From positions 1 to 64,000 of the forward strand of contig NZ_JAHFUW010000007.1 in the NCBI RefSeq assembly GCF_023264855.1: DNA of 64,000 nucleotides, read 5' to 3'. The notes below the pieces were generated by a model that was not told where the DNA came from, ran no database searches, and was given only the letters and a program-made list of their open reading frames with translations. Made by a program: the position numbers and the translations under genes. Origin of the DNA: Herbiconiux sp. (GTDB taxonomy: Bacteria; Actinomycetota; Actinomycetes; Actinomycetales; Microbacteriaceae). Shown here one piece after another: positions 8,455 to 16,826 of the stretch (the first letter of the stretch is position 1; the number at the start of each line of letters is the position of its first letter).

Positions 8455-8942
8455 CGTCTCTCGATCCTGTCGATGAAGGCGCCCAGCAGGCGCGCGAAGG
8501 TGGTGACGTCGCTCGTGTCCCAGTCGTCGAAGGTGTCGGCGTAGGCGACCTTGTTCTGCTGGCGGATGATCGCCATCCGTTCGAGCGTGTCGGCCGTGGG
8601 CGAGAACAGACTCGCCCGCCGGTCGTCGGGATCGGGTTCGCTGGTGACGAAGCCGAGGTCTTTGAGGATGCGCAGCTGCCGGCTGACGGCGCTCTTGTCC
8701 ATGCCCACCGCGGCGATCACGGCGGCCGGGGTGACCGGATGCTGGGCCACGATCGTGCGCAGCACCGAGTAGCCCGAGGGCTGCAGCTCGGGCGAGAACC
8801 GCTCGGAGTTCTCGTGGATGGTGGCCCGCACCGCCCGGACGAGCCGCGCCATCTCGTCCTCCACGGCGAGAGTGGCGTCGGCCCGTTCGTCTGAGGTCAC
8901 AGCCCCAAGGGTATCGGCCCCATGGGCATCGGCCTGGATCAC
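8451..8942 (-). CDS. MarR family transcriptional regulator
   Basis: This is a 163-residue winged-helix regulator. The dimerising N-terminal helices are followed by the recognition region PAAVIAAVGMDKSAVSRQLRILKDLGF, a wing EPDPDDRRASLFSPT and C-terminal helices. GTG 8942 overlaps the exporter stop (GTGA), which supports translational coupling. A second GTG at 8900 would give 149 residues, closer to the usual MarR length, so the true start is open. It is the best candidate to bind the paired TTGAT-N4-ATCAA sites at 10664-10705 in front of the operon, because that half-site is typical of MarR operators. The inducer is unknown. Confidence 0.9.
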   Translation of the reverse strand: MIQADAHGADTLGAVTSDERADATLAVEDEMARLVRAVRATIHENSERFSPELQPSGYSVLRTIVAQHPVTPAAVIAAVGMDKSAVSRQLRILKDLGFVTSEPDPDDRRASLFSPTADTLERMAIIRQQNKVAYADTFDDWDTSDVTTFARLLGAFIDRIERR

Positions 8943-10642
8943 CGCGGCCCCGGCGACCCCGGTGTCGTGGAGGCGGGAGCGGAGGCATCCGGAGCCTCGT
9001 AGGCGGCCTCGATCTGCTCCTCGCTCTGCGTGTCGCCGGCGATCTCGGCGGCGGAGACGGCTACCAGGGTGGCGGCCTCGGCCTCGGCGATCTGCTCCAC
9101 CGAGGTCTTGGTGCCGAGCGGGCGGTTCGGCAGGAAGGCGATCGCGATGATCGAGATGATCGCCAGCGGCACCGCGATCACGAACACGTCGGCCACGGCC
9201 TCGCCGTACGCCGACTCGACCAGGGTGCGGATCGGGGCGGGCAGCGTGCTCAGATCCGGGATGCCGCCCCCCTCGAGCGAACCGGTCTGCGAGGGGTCGA
9301 CACCCATCTTCACCAGGCCGTCGGTGACCAGGGTGGTGATGCGGCTGCCGAGCACCGCGCCCATCACGCTCACGCCGATGGTGCCGCCGAGGCTGCGGAA
9401 GAACGCGACCGAGGCGCTGGCCGTGCCGATCTGGCGCGGATCCACCGCGTTCTGCACGATCAGCACCAGGTTCTGCATCACCATGCCGACGCCGGCGCCC
9501 ATCACGAACATGTACACGAACACGAGGTAGAAGCTGGTGTCATAGCGGATGGTACCCATCAGCAGCAGGCCGACGGTGAGCAGCACCGATCCGGTCACCA
9601 TGTAGCGCTTCCACTTGCCGAAACGGCTGATCAGCTGGCCGGTGACCATCGAGGAGATCAGCACGCCGCCGATCATCGGGATGGTCAGCAGGCCCGATTC
9701 GGTAGGGGTCTTGCCGCGGGCCAGCTGCATGTACTGGCTGAGGAAGACGCTGGTGCCGAACATGGCCACGCCCACCGAGATGCTGGCGATGACGGCCAGC
9801 CAGAAGGTGCGGTTCCTGAACAGCGTCATCGGGATGATGGGCTCTTTCACCTTGAACTCGGTGAAGACGGCGAGGCCCAGCAGCACCACGGCGCCACCGA
9901 CCATCAGGAGGCTCGTGGCCGAGCCCCACTCGAACTGGTTGCCGGCCAGGGTGACCCAGACCAGCAGCAGGGAGACGCCCGCGGCGATCAGCGCAGCACC
10001 GAGGTAGTCGATCTTGACCTTGCGCTTGTGCGTGGGGATGTGCAGCGTGCGCTGCAGCAGGATGATCGCGGCCACCGCGAAGGGGACCGAGATATAGAAG
10101 TTCCAGCGCCAACCGGCCGAGTCGGTGATCACGCCGCCGAGCAGCGGGCCGCCGACCGTCGCCACGGCCATCACGGCGCCGAGCAGGCCCATGTAGCGGC
10201 CACGCTCGCGGGGCGGGATGATGTCGGCCATCACGACCTGCACGAGGGCGGTGAGGCCACCGGCGCCGAGGCCCTGCAGCACGCGGAAGAAGATGAGCAT
10301 CTCGGTGCTCTGCGCGAGACCCGCGAGACCCGATCCGACCACGAAGATCACCAGGGAGAGCTGGATGAGCAGCTTGCGGTTGGTGAGGTCGGCGAGCTTG
10401 CCCCAGATGGGCGTCGAGACGGTGGTGGCGAGCAGGGTCGCGGTGACGACCCAGGTGTAACCGGACTGGGTGCCGCCCAGGTCGCCGATGATCTTCGGGA
10501 GCGAGCTCGACACGACGGTGGAGGCGAGCATCGCCACGAACATGCCGAGCAGCAGGCCGGACAGCGGCGCGAGCACCTCCCGCCGCATCTTCTGGGGTTC
10601 CGCCGGGGCGCCGGCGGCGGCTTTCGAAGTGGTGAGGGACAC
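8939..10642 (-). CDS. DHA2/EmrB-QacA family MFS multidrug exporter (14 TM)
   Basis: This is a 567-residue proton-driven efflux pump. About 14 hydrophobic helices start at LAPLSGLLLGMFVAMLASTVVSSSLP, where the DHA2 helix-1 motif is recognisable. The A motif GKLADLTNRK is at about residue 87, the RxxQGxGaG motif (FRVLQGLGAGGL) follows, and the antiporter motif C-like GPLLGGVITDSAGWRWNFYI is near 168. A ~65-residue acidic Ala/Glu-rich tail ends the protein. The start is GTG 10642, preceded by GGAG. The longer frame beginning at 10705 would run through the operator repeats and is rejected. It heads an operon with overlapping MarR and TetR genes. Substrates are not predictable from sequence. Confidence 0.92.
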   Translation of the reverse strand: MSLTTSKAAAGAPAEPQKMRREVLAPLSGLLLGMFVAMLASTVVSSSLPKIIGDLGGTQSGYTWVVTATLLATTVSTPIWGKLADLTNRKLLIQLSLVIFVVGSGLAGLAQSTEMLIFFRVLQGLGAGGLTALVQVVMADIIPPRERGRYMGLLGAVMAVATVGGPLLGGVITDSAGWRWNFYISVPFAVAAIILLQRTLHIPTHKRKVKIDYLGAALIAAGVSLLLVWVTLAGNQFEWGSATSLLMVGGAVVLLGLAVFTEFKVKEPIIPMTLFRNRTFWLAVIASISVGVAMFGTSVFLSQYMQLARGKTPTESGLLTIPMIGGVLISSMVTGQLISRFGKWKRYMVTGSVLLTVGLLLMGTIRYDTSFYLVFVYMFVMGAGVGMVMQNLVLIVQNAVDPRQIGTASASVAFFRSLGGTIGVSVMGAVLGSRITTLVTDGLVKMGVDPSQTGSLEGGGIPDLSTLPAPIRTLVESAYGEAVADVFVIAVPLAIISIIAIAFLPNRPLGTKTSVEQIAEAEAATLVAVSAAEIAGDTQSEEQIEAAYEAPDASAPASTTPGSPGPR

Positions 10643-10663
10643 GGTTCTCCAGTACGTAGAAAG

Positions 10664-10705
10664 TTGATCGGCATCAACAATACTCAGATCGTTGATGCCG
10701 ATCAA
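10664..10705 (-). promoter_or_regulatory. Twin MarR-type operator in front of the efflux operon
   Basis: TTGATCGGCATCAA (10664-10677) and TTGATGCCGATCAA (10692-10705) are each palindromes of the form TTGAT-N4-ATCAA. The pair is itself a perfect inverted repeat with 17-base arms (10663-10679 and 10690-10706). It lies 22-63 bases upstream of the exporter start codon, where a repressor would block the promoter. Assignment to the operon's own MarR protein is inference from half-site style and position. Confidence 0.8.
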
Positions 10706-10753
10706 CTAATTACTGCAGATCGCGCAATATTTCTTGCTGTGCACGAATCAGGG

Positions 10754-12067
10754 CTACTCCCCCGCGGTGATCGCCTCGGCCTCTTCGAGCTCGCCCTCCT
10801 CCTCGTGGTCGACGTGCGCGATGGCGCGGTGACCCAGGATGATGACGAGCGACGCGACGACTACGGATCCGGCGGCCACGTAGAACGGGGTCGCGGCCGT
10901 GAACGCTCCGGCGATGATGGAGGCCGCGGGCGGCGCGACCGCACCACCGAGGAAGCGCACGGCCGAGTAGGCCGAGGAGGCGACCGGGCGGGGCAGATCC
11001 GTCGCCGCCATCACCGATTCGGTGAGCACGGTGTTCATCACGCCGAGCAGCGCACCGCCCACGACGACGCAGGTGATCAGGCCCGCGGTGCTCGACACGA
11101 GCAGGCCGGCGGCCACGAGATCCAGGCCCAGCAGGATGAGCACGGTCCAGAGCACGCGGGTGCGCGGGATGCGGCGGGTCAGCCACGGGGCCACCCACAC
11201 CGAGGTGATGGCCACGGCCAGGCCCCAACCGAAGAAGGTGAGACCGAGACCGATCTCGTCCAGCCCCAGCGGGAACGGGGTGTAGGCGAGCAGGATGAAG
11301 AAGCCGATGTTGTAGAACAGCGCCGCGATGGCGAGGATGGCCAGGGCCGGGCGGGTGAGGGCCTTGAACGGGGCGCTCAGCGGGGTGGGCACGGGCTTCT
11401 GCGGGGCCTTCTTCATGAGCGTGGCGATGGCGATGAAGCCGATCGCCATCAGCACGCTGGTGCCGAAGAACGGGCCACGCCAGCTGATCGAGCCGAGCAG
11501 ACCGCCGAGCAGCGGGCCGATCGCGATGCCGAGACCGAGCGCGGCCTCGTACAGGATGATGGCCGAGCTCGCTCCCCCACTGGCCGCGCCCACGATCGTG
11601 GCGAGCGCGGTGGAGATGAACAGGGCGTTGCCGAGACCCCAGCCGGCGCGGAAGCCGATGACCTCTTCGACGCTGCCGGAGAGGCCTGCCGCGAGGGCGA
11701 AGGCGACGATCAGGGCGAGGCCGATCAGCAGCGTGGTGCGGGCGCCGATGCGGGTGGAGATCCAGCTCGTGAAGAGCATCGCGAAGCCGGTGATCAGCAG
11801 GTAGCTGGTGAACAGCAGGCTGGTCTGGGTCTGCGTGGCATCGAGGCTGTCGGCGATGGCGGGGAGGATCGGGTCGACCAGGCCGATGCCCATGAAGGCG
11901 ATCACGCAGGCGAAGGCCACGGCCCAGACGGCCTTGGGCTGGTGCAGGATCGAGTTCTTGGGGGCGGGGGTCTTGCGGGCGCTGGCGTTGCCGCTCGTGG
12001 CGGGCTGGTTCGGGGTGTGCGGCGTCGGGGTTCCGGCGCCCTTCGCGGTGTCGGCGGGGGCGCTCAT
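10754..12067 (-). CDS. MFS transporter, DHA1-type (12 TM)
   Basis: This is a 437-residue major facilitator exporter. After a 45-residue polar, Pro/Ala/Lys-rich N-terminus come about 12 membrane helices, starting at AVWAVAFACVIAFMGIGLVDPILPAI, a DHA1-type helix-1 motif with Asp. The helix-2/3 region reads SWISTRIGARTTLLIG (a divergent motif A) and motif C reads LGLGIAIGPLLGGLLGSISWRGPF. A short acidic C-terminus follows. ATG 12067 lies two bases after the stop of the MarR gene, so the pair forms a regulator-exporter operon. A drug or metabolite exporter is likely; the substrate is unknown. It is not closely similar to the preceding DHA2 pump. Confidence 0.9.
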   Translation of the reverse strand: MSAPADTAKGAGTPTPHTPNQPATSGNASARKTPAPKNSILHQPKAVWAVAFACVIAFMGIGLVDPILPAIADSLDATQTQTSLLFTSYLLITGFAMLFTSWISTRIGARTTLLIGLALIVAFALAAGLSGSVEEVIGFRAGWGLGNALFISTALATIVGAASGGASSAIILYEAALGLGIAIGPLLGGLLGSISWRGPFFGTSVLMAIGFIAIATLMKKAPQKPVPTPLSAPFKALTRPALAILAIAALFYNIGFFILLAYTPFPLGLDEIGLGLTFFGWGLAVAITSVWVAPWLTRRIPRTRVLWTVLILLGLDLVAAGLLVSSTAGLITCVVVGGALLGVMNTVLTESVMAATDLPRPVASSAYSAVRFLGGAVAPPAASIIAGAFTAATPFYVAAGSVVVASLVIILGHRAIAHVDHEEEGELEEAEAITAGE

Positions 12068-12069
12068 GC

Positions 12070-12543
12070 TCAGGCCGCCTTCACGGTCGAATCGGCCCGC
12101 ACATCCGTGCACTCGTGCAGCAGGTCGAGGGCGCGGCCGATGGTGTCGAGCTCGGCGTGGTCGAGGTGGTCGAACATCGGGGCGAGCGCCTGACCGAGGC
12201 GGTCGCGCCATTCGGCGAGGGCGCGCATCCCCTTGGGGGCGAGGGCGATCTGCCAGGCGCGGGCGTCGTCGACGTCGGCGATCCGGCGGATCCACTCGAG
12301 CTCGTTGAGGTTCGCCACGATCTTGGTCATGGTGGGCTGCGAGACGCGGCTCTGCTTGGCGAGCTCACCGAGCCGCATGGGCCCGAAGGTGCTGAGCACG
12401 CTGAGGGTGCGCCAGGTGGCGGGAGACGTGGACTCGCCCGTCGCCTGAGCGGCGATGCGGGTGAGGCGGTGCGTGACCGACACGAGGTCGGAGAGCAGTT
12501 CGGAGAGATCCTGTTGGGGTTCGATGACTGTGTTCACAGTCAA
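12070..12543 (-). CDS. MarR family transcriptional regulator
   Basis: This is a winged-helix repressor of about 157 residues. The N-terminal dimer helix ends in RLTRIAAQATGES, the DNA-binding part includes MRLGELAKQSRVSQPTMTKIVANLNELEW, the wing is IADVDDARAWQIALAPKG, and C-terminal helices follow. It is the first gene of a two-gene operon with the DHA1 exporter. The start is either TTG 12543 or GTG 12537; neither has a Shine-Dalgarno sequence and the operator-like palindrome ends two bases upstream. A leaderless message is therefore likely, which is common in actinobacteria. Autoregulation is the usual mode for such pairs. Confidence 0.88.
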   Translation of the reverse strand: MTVNTVIEPQQDLSELLSDLVSVTHRLTRIAAQATGESTSPATWRTLSVLSTFGPMRLGELAKQSRVSQPTMTKIVANLNELEWIRRIADVDDARAWQIALAPKGMRALAEWRDRLGQALAPMFDHLDHAELDTIGRALDLLHECTDVRADSTVKAA

Positions 12544-12544
12544 C

Positions 12545-12564
12545 TAGTTTACATAGCCAAACTA
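12545..12564 (-). promoter_or_regulatory. Operator-like palindrome before the MarR-MFS operon
   Basis: TAGTTT at 12545-12550 and AAACTA at 12559-12564 form a perfect 6-base inverted repeat with an 8-base spacer. It sits directly upstream of the MarR start in a locally AT-rich patch that also offers -10-like sequence. The half-site differs from the TTGAT operator of the other efflux operon, so the two MarR proteins probably have separate specificity. Confidence 0.55.
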
Positions 12565-12601
12565 TCTATGTGTCACTCTCGGGAGAATTGCTCCTCGGTG
12601 C

Positions 12602-13954
12602 TCAGGCGAGAGGCTTCACGTCGAGGGTCGAGGCATCCGTGGTCTCGCGGCCCACGAGGGCGAAGGAGGCGAAACCCGCGGATGTGGCACGATCGAGCAG
12701 CGGGGCGAGGTTCTTCGTGCGGCGCTCGAGGCGCACGCGAGTGCCCCGCGACACGAGCTGCGTCTTGAGCGAGAGCAGGCGGGCCGGATCGGCGGCCTTG
12801 TCGTGCACGAGGACGATCGACTCGAGGTCGCCGGATCCGGGATCCTCGATCAGGTCGATGATGCGCTCGAAGCCGATCGAGAACCCGCAGGCCGGCACGT
12901 CTTCGCCGAGGAAACGGCCGATCATGCCGTCGTAGCGGCCGCCGCCGCCGAGCGAGAACGAGAAGTCGGGGTGCTCGATCTCGAAGATCGTGCCGGTGTA
13001 ATAGCCCATCCCGCGCACGAGGAACGGATCGAACACGAGCTCACCCGCCACGTCGGCGGCGCGCAGCGCGAGGCCGATCTCGGCCAGCGCGGTGACCGCC
13101 TCGGGGGCGACGCCGGCCGGCAGGGCAGACGCCACGGCTTCGGCCGTCAGCGGAGTCGACTCGACCGGGAGCACGTCGCCCTCGGCCACGTCGCCGGCCG
13201 TGGTGCCTGTGGGGTCTGCAGCGGCTGCGGGAGGCGAGGCCGCGAAGTAGGCCTCAAGGGCGTCGACGGCCGCATCCGTCGCCCCCTTGCCCCGCAGCTC
13301 GCCGATCACGCCCGCGGTGCCGACCTTGTCGAGCTTGTCGACCGTGATCAGCACCGAGGAGTGCTCGGCGGGGGCGAACCCGAAGGCGTCGAGCATCCCG
13401 AACAGGATGCGGCGGTCGTTGATGCGGATGCGGCAGCCGGTGAGCCCGAGCGCATCGAGCGTGGCCAGGGTGGCGGTGAGCAGCTCCGTCTCGGCCAGGA
13501 TGCCGGCCTCGCCGATGATGTCGATGTCGCACTGCACGAACTGGCGGTAGCGACCCTTCTGCGGGCGCTCGGCCCGCCAGACCGGGGCGATCTGCACCGA
13601 GCGGAACACCTGCGGCAGGTTCGAGCGGTGCGTGGCGTAGAAGCGCGCGAGCGGCACGGTGAGGTCGAAGCGCAGACCGAGGTCGGCGAGGTCGTCGGCG
13701 TCACCGGATGCCGCGGCGGCGGTCAGCGCCTCGGCGTCGAGACCGCGCTTCAGCACGTTGAAGGCGAGCTTCTCGTTGTCGCCGCCGAGGCCGGCGTGCA
13801 GGCGCGCGTAGTCCTCCACCACGGGCGTCTCGATCTCGTCGAAACCGTGGGCCGCATAGGTGGCGCGGATGAGGCCGAGCACCCGCTCCCTCTTCGCCTT
13901 GTCGGCCGGCAGGAAGTCGCGCATGCCGCGCGGGGGTGAGACGGGGGAAGCCAT
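12602..13954 (-). CDS. hisS: Histidyl-tRNA synthetase
   Basis: This class II aminoacyl-tRNA synthetase (450 residues) charges tRNA-His. Motif 1 region PRGMRDFLPADKAKRERVLGLIRATYAAHGF is at the N-terminus, followed by LRFDLTVPLARF, motif 2 FRSVQIAPVWRAERPQKGRYRQFVQCDID, the histidine-binding LVRGMGYYTGTIFEI and motif 3 GFSIGFERI. The C-terminal anticodon-binding domain follows. An Ala/Pro/Thr-rich low-complexity insert of about 50 residues (after ALEAYFAASPPAAAADPTGT) replaces part of the variable insertion domain. The start is ATG 13954. The gene stands alone, divergent from the membrane protein at 14087. Confidence 0.96.
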   Translation of the reverse strand: MASPVSPPRGMRDFLPADKAKRERVLGLIRATYAAHGFDEIETPVVEDYARLHAGLGGDNEKLAFNVLKRGLDAEALTAAAASGDADDLADLGLRFDLTVPLARFYATHRSNLPQVFRSVQIAPVWRAERPQKGRYRQFVQCDIDIIGEAGILAETELLTATLATLDALGLTGCRIRINDRRILFGMLDAFGFAPAEHSSVLITVDKLDKVGTAGVIGELRGKGATDAAVDALEAYFAASPPAAAADPTGTTAGDVAEGDVLPVESTPLTAEAVASALPAGVAPEAVTALAEIGLALRAADVAGELVFDPFLVRGMGYYTGTIFEIEHPDFSFSLGGGGRYDGMIGRFLGEDVPACGFSIGFERIIDLIEDPGSGDLESIVLVHDKAADPARLLSLKTQLVSRGTRVRLERRTKNLAPLLDRATSAGFASFALVGRETTDASTLDVKPLA

Positions 13955-14086
13955 GCGTTCAAGGGTAGCGAGTGCGCGGGCGCCCGACGCGCCGGGGCCG
14001 CTAGGCTCGGTCGGCAGGAGACGCAGCGACCGCGCCGGGGGCCGGTCGGCGAGGGATGGCCCGCGTCCGGATGGGGGTCGGTGCTC

Positions 14087-15157
14087 ATGAGCGATTCGGT
14101 GGATGCGTCGGGCGGAATCGGCCGCGTCGTCGCGGAGGGCCTGCGCCGGAGCATCCGCCGGCCCGCGGGCTGGATCGCGCTCGGCGCCGTCGCCGTGCTG
14201 CTGGTGGTCGTCGCCTTCTTCGCGACGGTGGTCGCCGGGAGCTCGCCGACCGGCGGCGGCGCGGTGTTCTCGATGGTGACCTGGGTGACGCTCGGGTTCG
14301 CGGCCGTGCTCGCACCGGTGTTCGCGGGGAGCGCGCTGAACGGCCGCTCGCCGGCCTCCTCGCCGGCCACGACGTCGCCGGATGCGACGCCGGATGCGCA
14401 GCCCGGCACGAGCGCGCTGGTGGTCGGCTCGTGGCTCGCGGCCTGGATCGGCTCGCTCTCGCTGGTCGTCGTCGCCCTTCCCCTGCTGCTCATCTCGGCC
14501 GGGTTCGGGCGCCTCTCCCCCGTCACCGTGCTCGTCACCCTCGCGATGCTCGCGGCCGAATCGGCGGTCTTCACGGCCCTGGCCGTGGGGCTGTCGGGGA
14601 TCTTCCGCCGGCCGATCGCCTCGATCCTCATCACCTACCTGGTGCTCGCCGTCCTGATCCTCGGAACACCGATCGCCCTACTGATCGCGGGATCGGCGGC
14701 GTCCCAGCCGCTGGTCACGATCGAGATCGAGGCCGAGCGTGACGCCTCGGGCGAGCCGATCGGATGCCTGCCGCCGGTCACCAAGACCTCCCCCGACGAC
14801 ACCGTCGCGCACTACGAGTCGGTCTGGTGGCTGGTCGTCACGAATCCCTTCGTGATGGTGTCGGATGCCGCGGCCGGCGATGTCGACGGCGACGGCCGGC
14901 CCGCCACCCTGCTCGGCGACGCGGCGCAGAGCTACCGGTCGGCGCAGGAGCCGCCGCAGCCCGAGATGTCGATCGAGGAGTGCAGCGACGGCGGTTCCGC
15001 CGCGATCCTCCTCGAAGAGCCGGCCGATCCGGGGAACCCGACCTGGTTCTGGGGGCTCGGGGTGCAGGTGCTCCTGGGGGCGGCCGCACTGGTCGGCGGC
15101 CGGGCGGCGCTGCGCCGGCGGGGTCGGGGGCGGCAGCGGGGCGCTCCGCACGCGTGA
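14087..15157 (+). CDS. Multi-pass membrane protein, possible ABC-2 type permease
   Basis: This is a 356-residue integral membrane protein. Hydrophobic helices occur at about residues 28-50 (WIALGAVAVLLVVVAFFATVVA), 60-82, 113-137, 143-168 and 175-195. A polar extracytoplasmic region of about 120 residues with two or three Cys (IGCLPP, EECSDG) and a last helix (FWGLGVQVLLGAAALVGGRAALRR) with a basic tail follow. ABC-2 permeases have this shape, including a large loop before the last helix, but no ATPase gene is adjacent, so the assignment is tentative. ATG 14087 is preferred over GTG 14081 because GGGGG lies at a normal distance only from the ATG. It is divergent from hisS. Confidence 0.7.
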   Translation: MSDSVDASGGIGRVVAEGLRRSIRRPAGWIALGAVAVLLVVVAFFATVVAGSSPTGGGAVFSMVTWVTLGFAAVLAPVFAGSALNGRSPASSPATTSPDATPDAQPGTSALVVGSWLAAWIGSLSLVVVALPLLLISAGFGRLSPVTVLVTLAMLAAESAVFTALAVGLSGIFRRPIASILITYLVLAVLILGTPIALLIAGSAASQPLVTIEIEAERDASGEPIGCLPPVTKTSPDDTVAHYESVWWLVVTNPFVMVSDAAAGDVDGDGRPATLLGDAAQSYRSAQEPPQPEMSIEECSDGGSAAILLEEPADPGNPTWFWGLGVQVLLGAAALVGGRAALRRRGRGRQRGAPHA

Positions 15158-15244
15158 CGTCCCGCCGATCCGTCGCCGGTTCGCACTAGTGATCTATGCT
15201 CACTTAATGCGAGACTGTCTCCGACGAGATCGCGAGGTGACCCC

Positions 15245-16000
15245 ATGGTCCAGCAGCAGCAGCACACCGGCGCGTTCGACCTGAGCGCCCTGAACGAACG
15301 GATCGACCGCCACGCCCTCCGGGAGTTCCGGCGCCGCTTCGCCGCACCGCGCCGGCATCCCGTCGCGCGCGTCCTGGGGTTTCTCGGTGGCGCGGTCCTC
15401 ATCCTGTTCCTGGGGCTGTATCTCAGCGACTGGGAGCTCGAGCTGGTGCCCTGGCTCAGCCTCGGCATCGCCGTGTTGTGGGTGATCGCGTGGGTGCTCA
15501 CGCAGCGCGCGGCCCGTCGCCGCATCCTTCTGCGCCATCGGGTCAGCCGGCTGGCCGAGGCGAACGCCCTCACGATCGAGTTCGACCGCCACGACGAGAT
15601 GCCCGCTCGTCTGGCCGCGCTCGGCGCCCCCGGAACCGAGCCGATCACGCTCATCCGCCTGCGCTCGACCTCGGCGTCGCCGGCCGGTGCGCTCCCCTGC
15701 CTCGAGATCGGCCTGCACGCCCACGAAGAGGTGATGCCGCACGCCACCTCGGCCACCGCGACCGTGCTCACCGTCTACGTGCTGCGGGCCGCTCGATTCG
15801 ACGCGGTGGCGTCCGCCGATCCGCTCCCCTCGAGCGAGCCGCCCGCGCTCGCCATCGGCCCGGCCAGTGACGAGGTACAGATCCGCTACGAGGCGACGGA
15901 TGCGGCCCGCATCGCGGTCTTCGCCGACCCGGCCGACTTCGGCGATCCGGCGACCTGGCGGCGGATCAGCGCGGTGACCGCCTGGCTCGCTGTGGCCTGA
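15245..16000 (+). CDS. Hypothetical protein with two transmembrane helices
   Basis: This is a 251-residue protein that I do not recognise. A basic N-terminal segment is followed by two close membrane helices (VLGFLGGAVLILFLGLYLSDW and LVPWLSLGIAVLWVIAWVLTQ, about residues 43-90), then an Arg-rich turn RRRILLRHRV. A soluble cytoplasmic domain of about 150 residues rich in beta-like segments completes it. A hairpin anchor with a C-terminal soluble domain suggests a membrane-attached cytoplasmic protein. AGGTGACCCC precedes the ATG start. It follows the putative permease with an 87-base gap and may be independent; mazG is convergent. Confidence 0.75.
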   Translation: MVQQQQHTGAFDLSALNERIDRHALREFRRRFAAPRRHPVARVLGFLGGAVLILFLGLYLSDWELELVPWLSLGIAVLWVIAWVLTQRAARRRILLRHRVSRLAEANALTIEFDRHDEMPARLAALGAPGTEPITLIRLRSTSASPAGALPCLEIGLHAHEEVMPHATSATATVLTVYVLRAARFDAVASADPLPSSEPPALAIGPASDEVQIRYEATDAARIAVFADPADFGDPATWRRISAVTAWLAVA

Positions 16001-16039
16001 GGCTCTTCAGCCACGCGACCCGCGGTGCTGCCAGGGGCG

Positions 16040-16741
16040 TCAGTCCTCCGAAGGGATCGCCACGATCCCGGCGTCCGCGGCGGCGAGCGCCTCCGACTCC
16101 GCGATCTCCTGGCGGAGGCCTCGGAGCGTGGTGCGCAAGGCCCGCTCGGCATCCAGCCCTTGCGCCTTCGCCGAAGCCACGATCGCCAGCAGCAACGGGC
16201 CGAGCTCGTCCTCGGAGGCGACGGGCACGATCGCCGGCGCGTCCTTCTCGAGAACCCCCACCTTCTGGGCCTTGCCGATCAGCTTGTCGGCCAGGGCGAG
16301 CGAGGGCATCCCGAGCGGGATGCCGTCGAGCACACTGGTGCGGCTGGGCTTCTCCCGGGCCTTGAACGAGTCCCAGGCGTTCTCGACGTCACCGGCGGTC
16401 TCGAGGTCGAGGTCGCCGAAGACGTGCGGATGCCGGCCCACCATCTTCGCCGTCATGTGCGCGGCGACGTCCTCGATCGTGAAATCCTCGCCCGGGGTGT
16501 TCGCGGCGATGTCGGAGTGGAAGACCACCTGGTAGAGCACGTCGCCGAGCTCCTCGATCATCTCCTCGCGCGACCCCGCCTCGATCGCGTCGATCAGCTC
16601 GTGCGTCTCCTCGGTGAGGTACTGCACGAGCGACGCGTGCGTCTGCTCGGCGTCCCACGGGCATCCGCCCGGCGCCCGCAGCAACGCGGTCACCTTCACG
16701 AGCCGCTCGAGTTCGGTCGCCGCATCCGGGATCTCAGCCAT
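16040..16741 (-). CDS. mazG: MazG family nucleoside triphosphate pyrophosphohydrolase
   Basis: This house-cleaning enzyme (233 residues) hydrolyses nucleoside triphosphates, typically aberrant ones, to monophosphate and pyrophosphate. The MazG fold is clear in the N-terminal half: CPWDAEQTHASLVQYLTEETHELIDAIE holds the first Mg-binding ExxE, and EEMIEELGDVLYQVVFHSDIA holds the EELGD motif. They are followed by KMVGRHPHVFGD and the W-D-x-x-K block NAWDSFKAREK. The C-terminal part is a shorter, less conserved second half; the single intact active site matches actinobacterial MazG. It lies downstream of mfd with a strong hairpin between, so DNA repair and nucleotide sanitation are neighbours here. 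Confidence 0.95.
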   Translation of the reverse strand: MAEIPDAATELERLVKVTALLRAPGGCPWDAEQTHASLVQYLTEETHELIDAIEAGSREEMIEELGDVLYQVVFHSDIAANTPGEDFTIEDVAAHMTAKMVGRHPHVFGDLDLETAGDVENAWDSFKAREKPSRTSVLDGIPLGMPSLALADKLIGKAQKVGVLEKDAPAIVPVASEDELGPLLLAIVASAKAQGLDAERALRTTLRGLRQEIAESEALAAADAGIVAIPSED

Positions 16742-16771
16742 TCCCCCAGCCTCCCACGCCGACCTCGGATC

Positions 16772-16813
16772 GCGCGATCACGTCCGACCCCCGGAGTTCG
16801 GACGTGATCGCGC
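16772..16813 (-). terminator. 16-base perfect hairpin between mfd and mazG
   Basis: GCGCGATCACGTCCGA (16772-16787) is the exact reverse complement of 16798-16813 around a 10-base loop. It begins 14 bases after the mfd stop codon. The long perfect stem lacks a T tract, like the other intergenic hairpins in this window, so it may act as a non-canonical terminator or an mRNA end stabiliser. Confidence 0.6.
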
Positions 16814-16826
16814 TACCCGGGCTGCG

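Noticed and set aside
10643-10705. Longer N-terminus for the DHA2 exporter starting at 10705
   Set aside because: The 21 extra codons consist of the twin operator and promoter sequence; GTG 10642 has the ribosome binding site.
10028-12193. Plus-strand open frame of 721 codons across two MFS genes
   Set aside because: The translation is almost entirely Gly/Arg/Glu/His without domain motifs, and it is antisense to two well-supported transporters and their operator.
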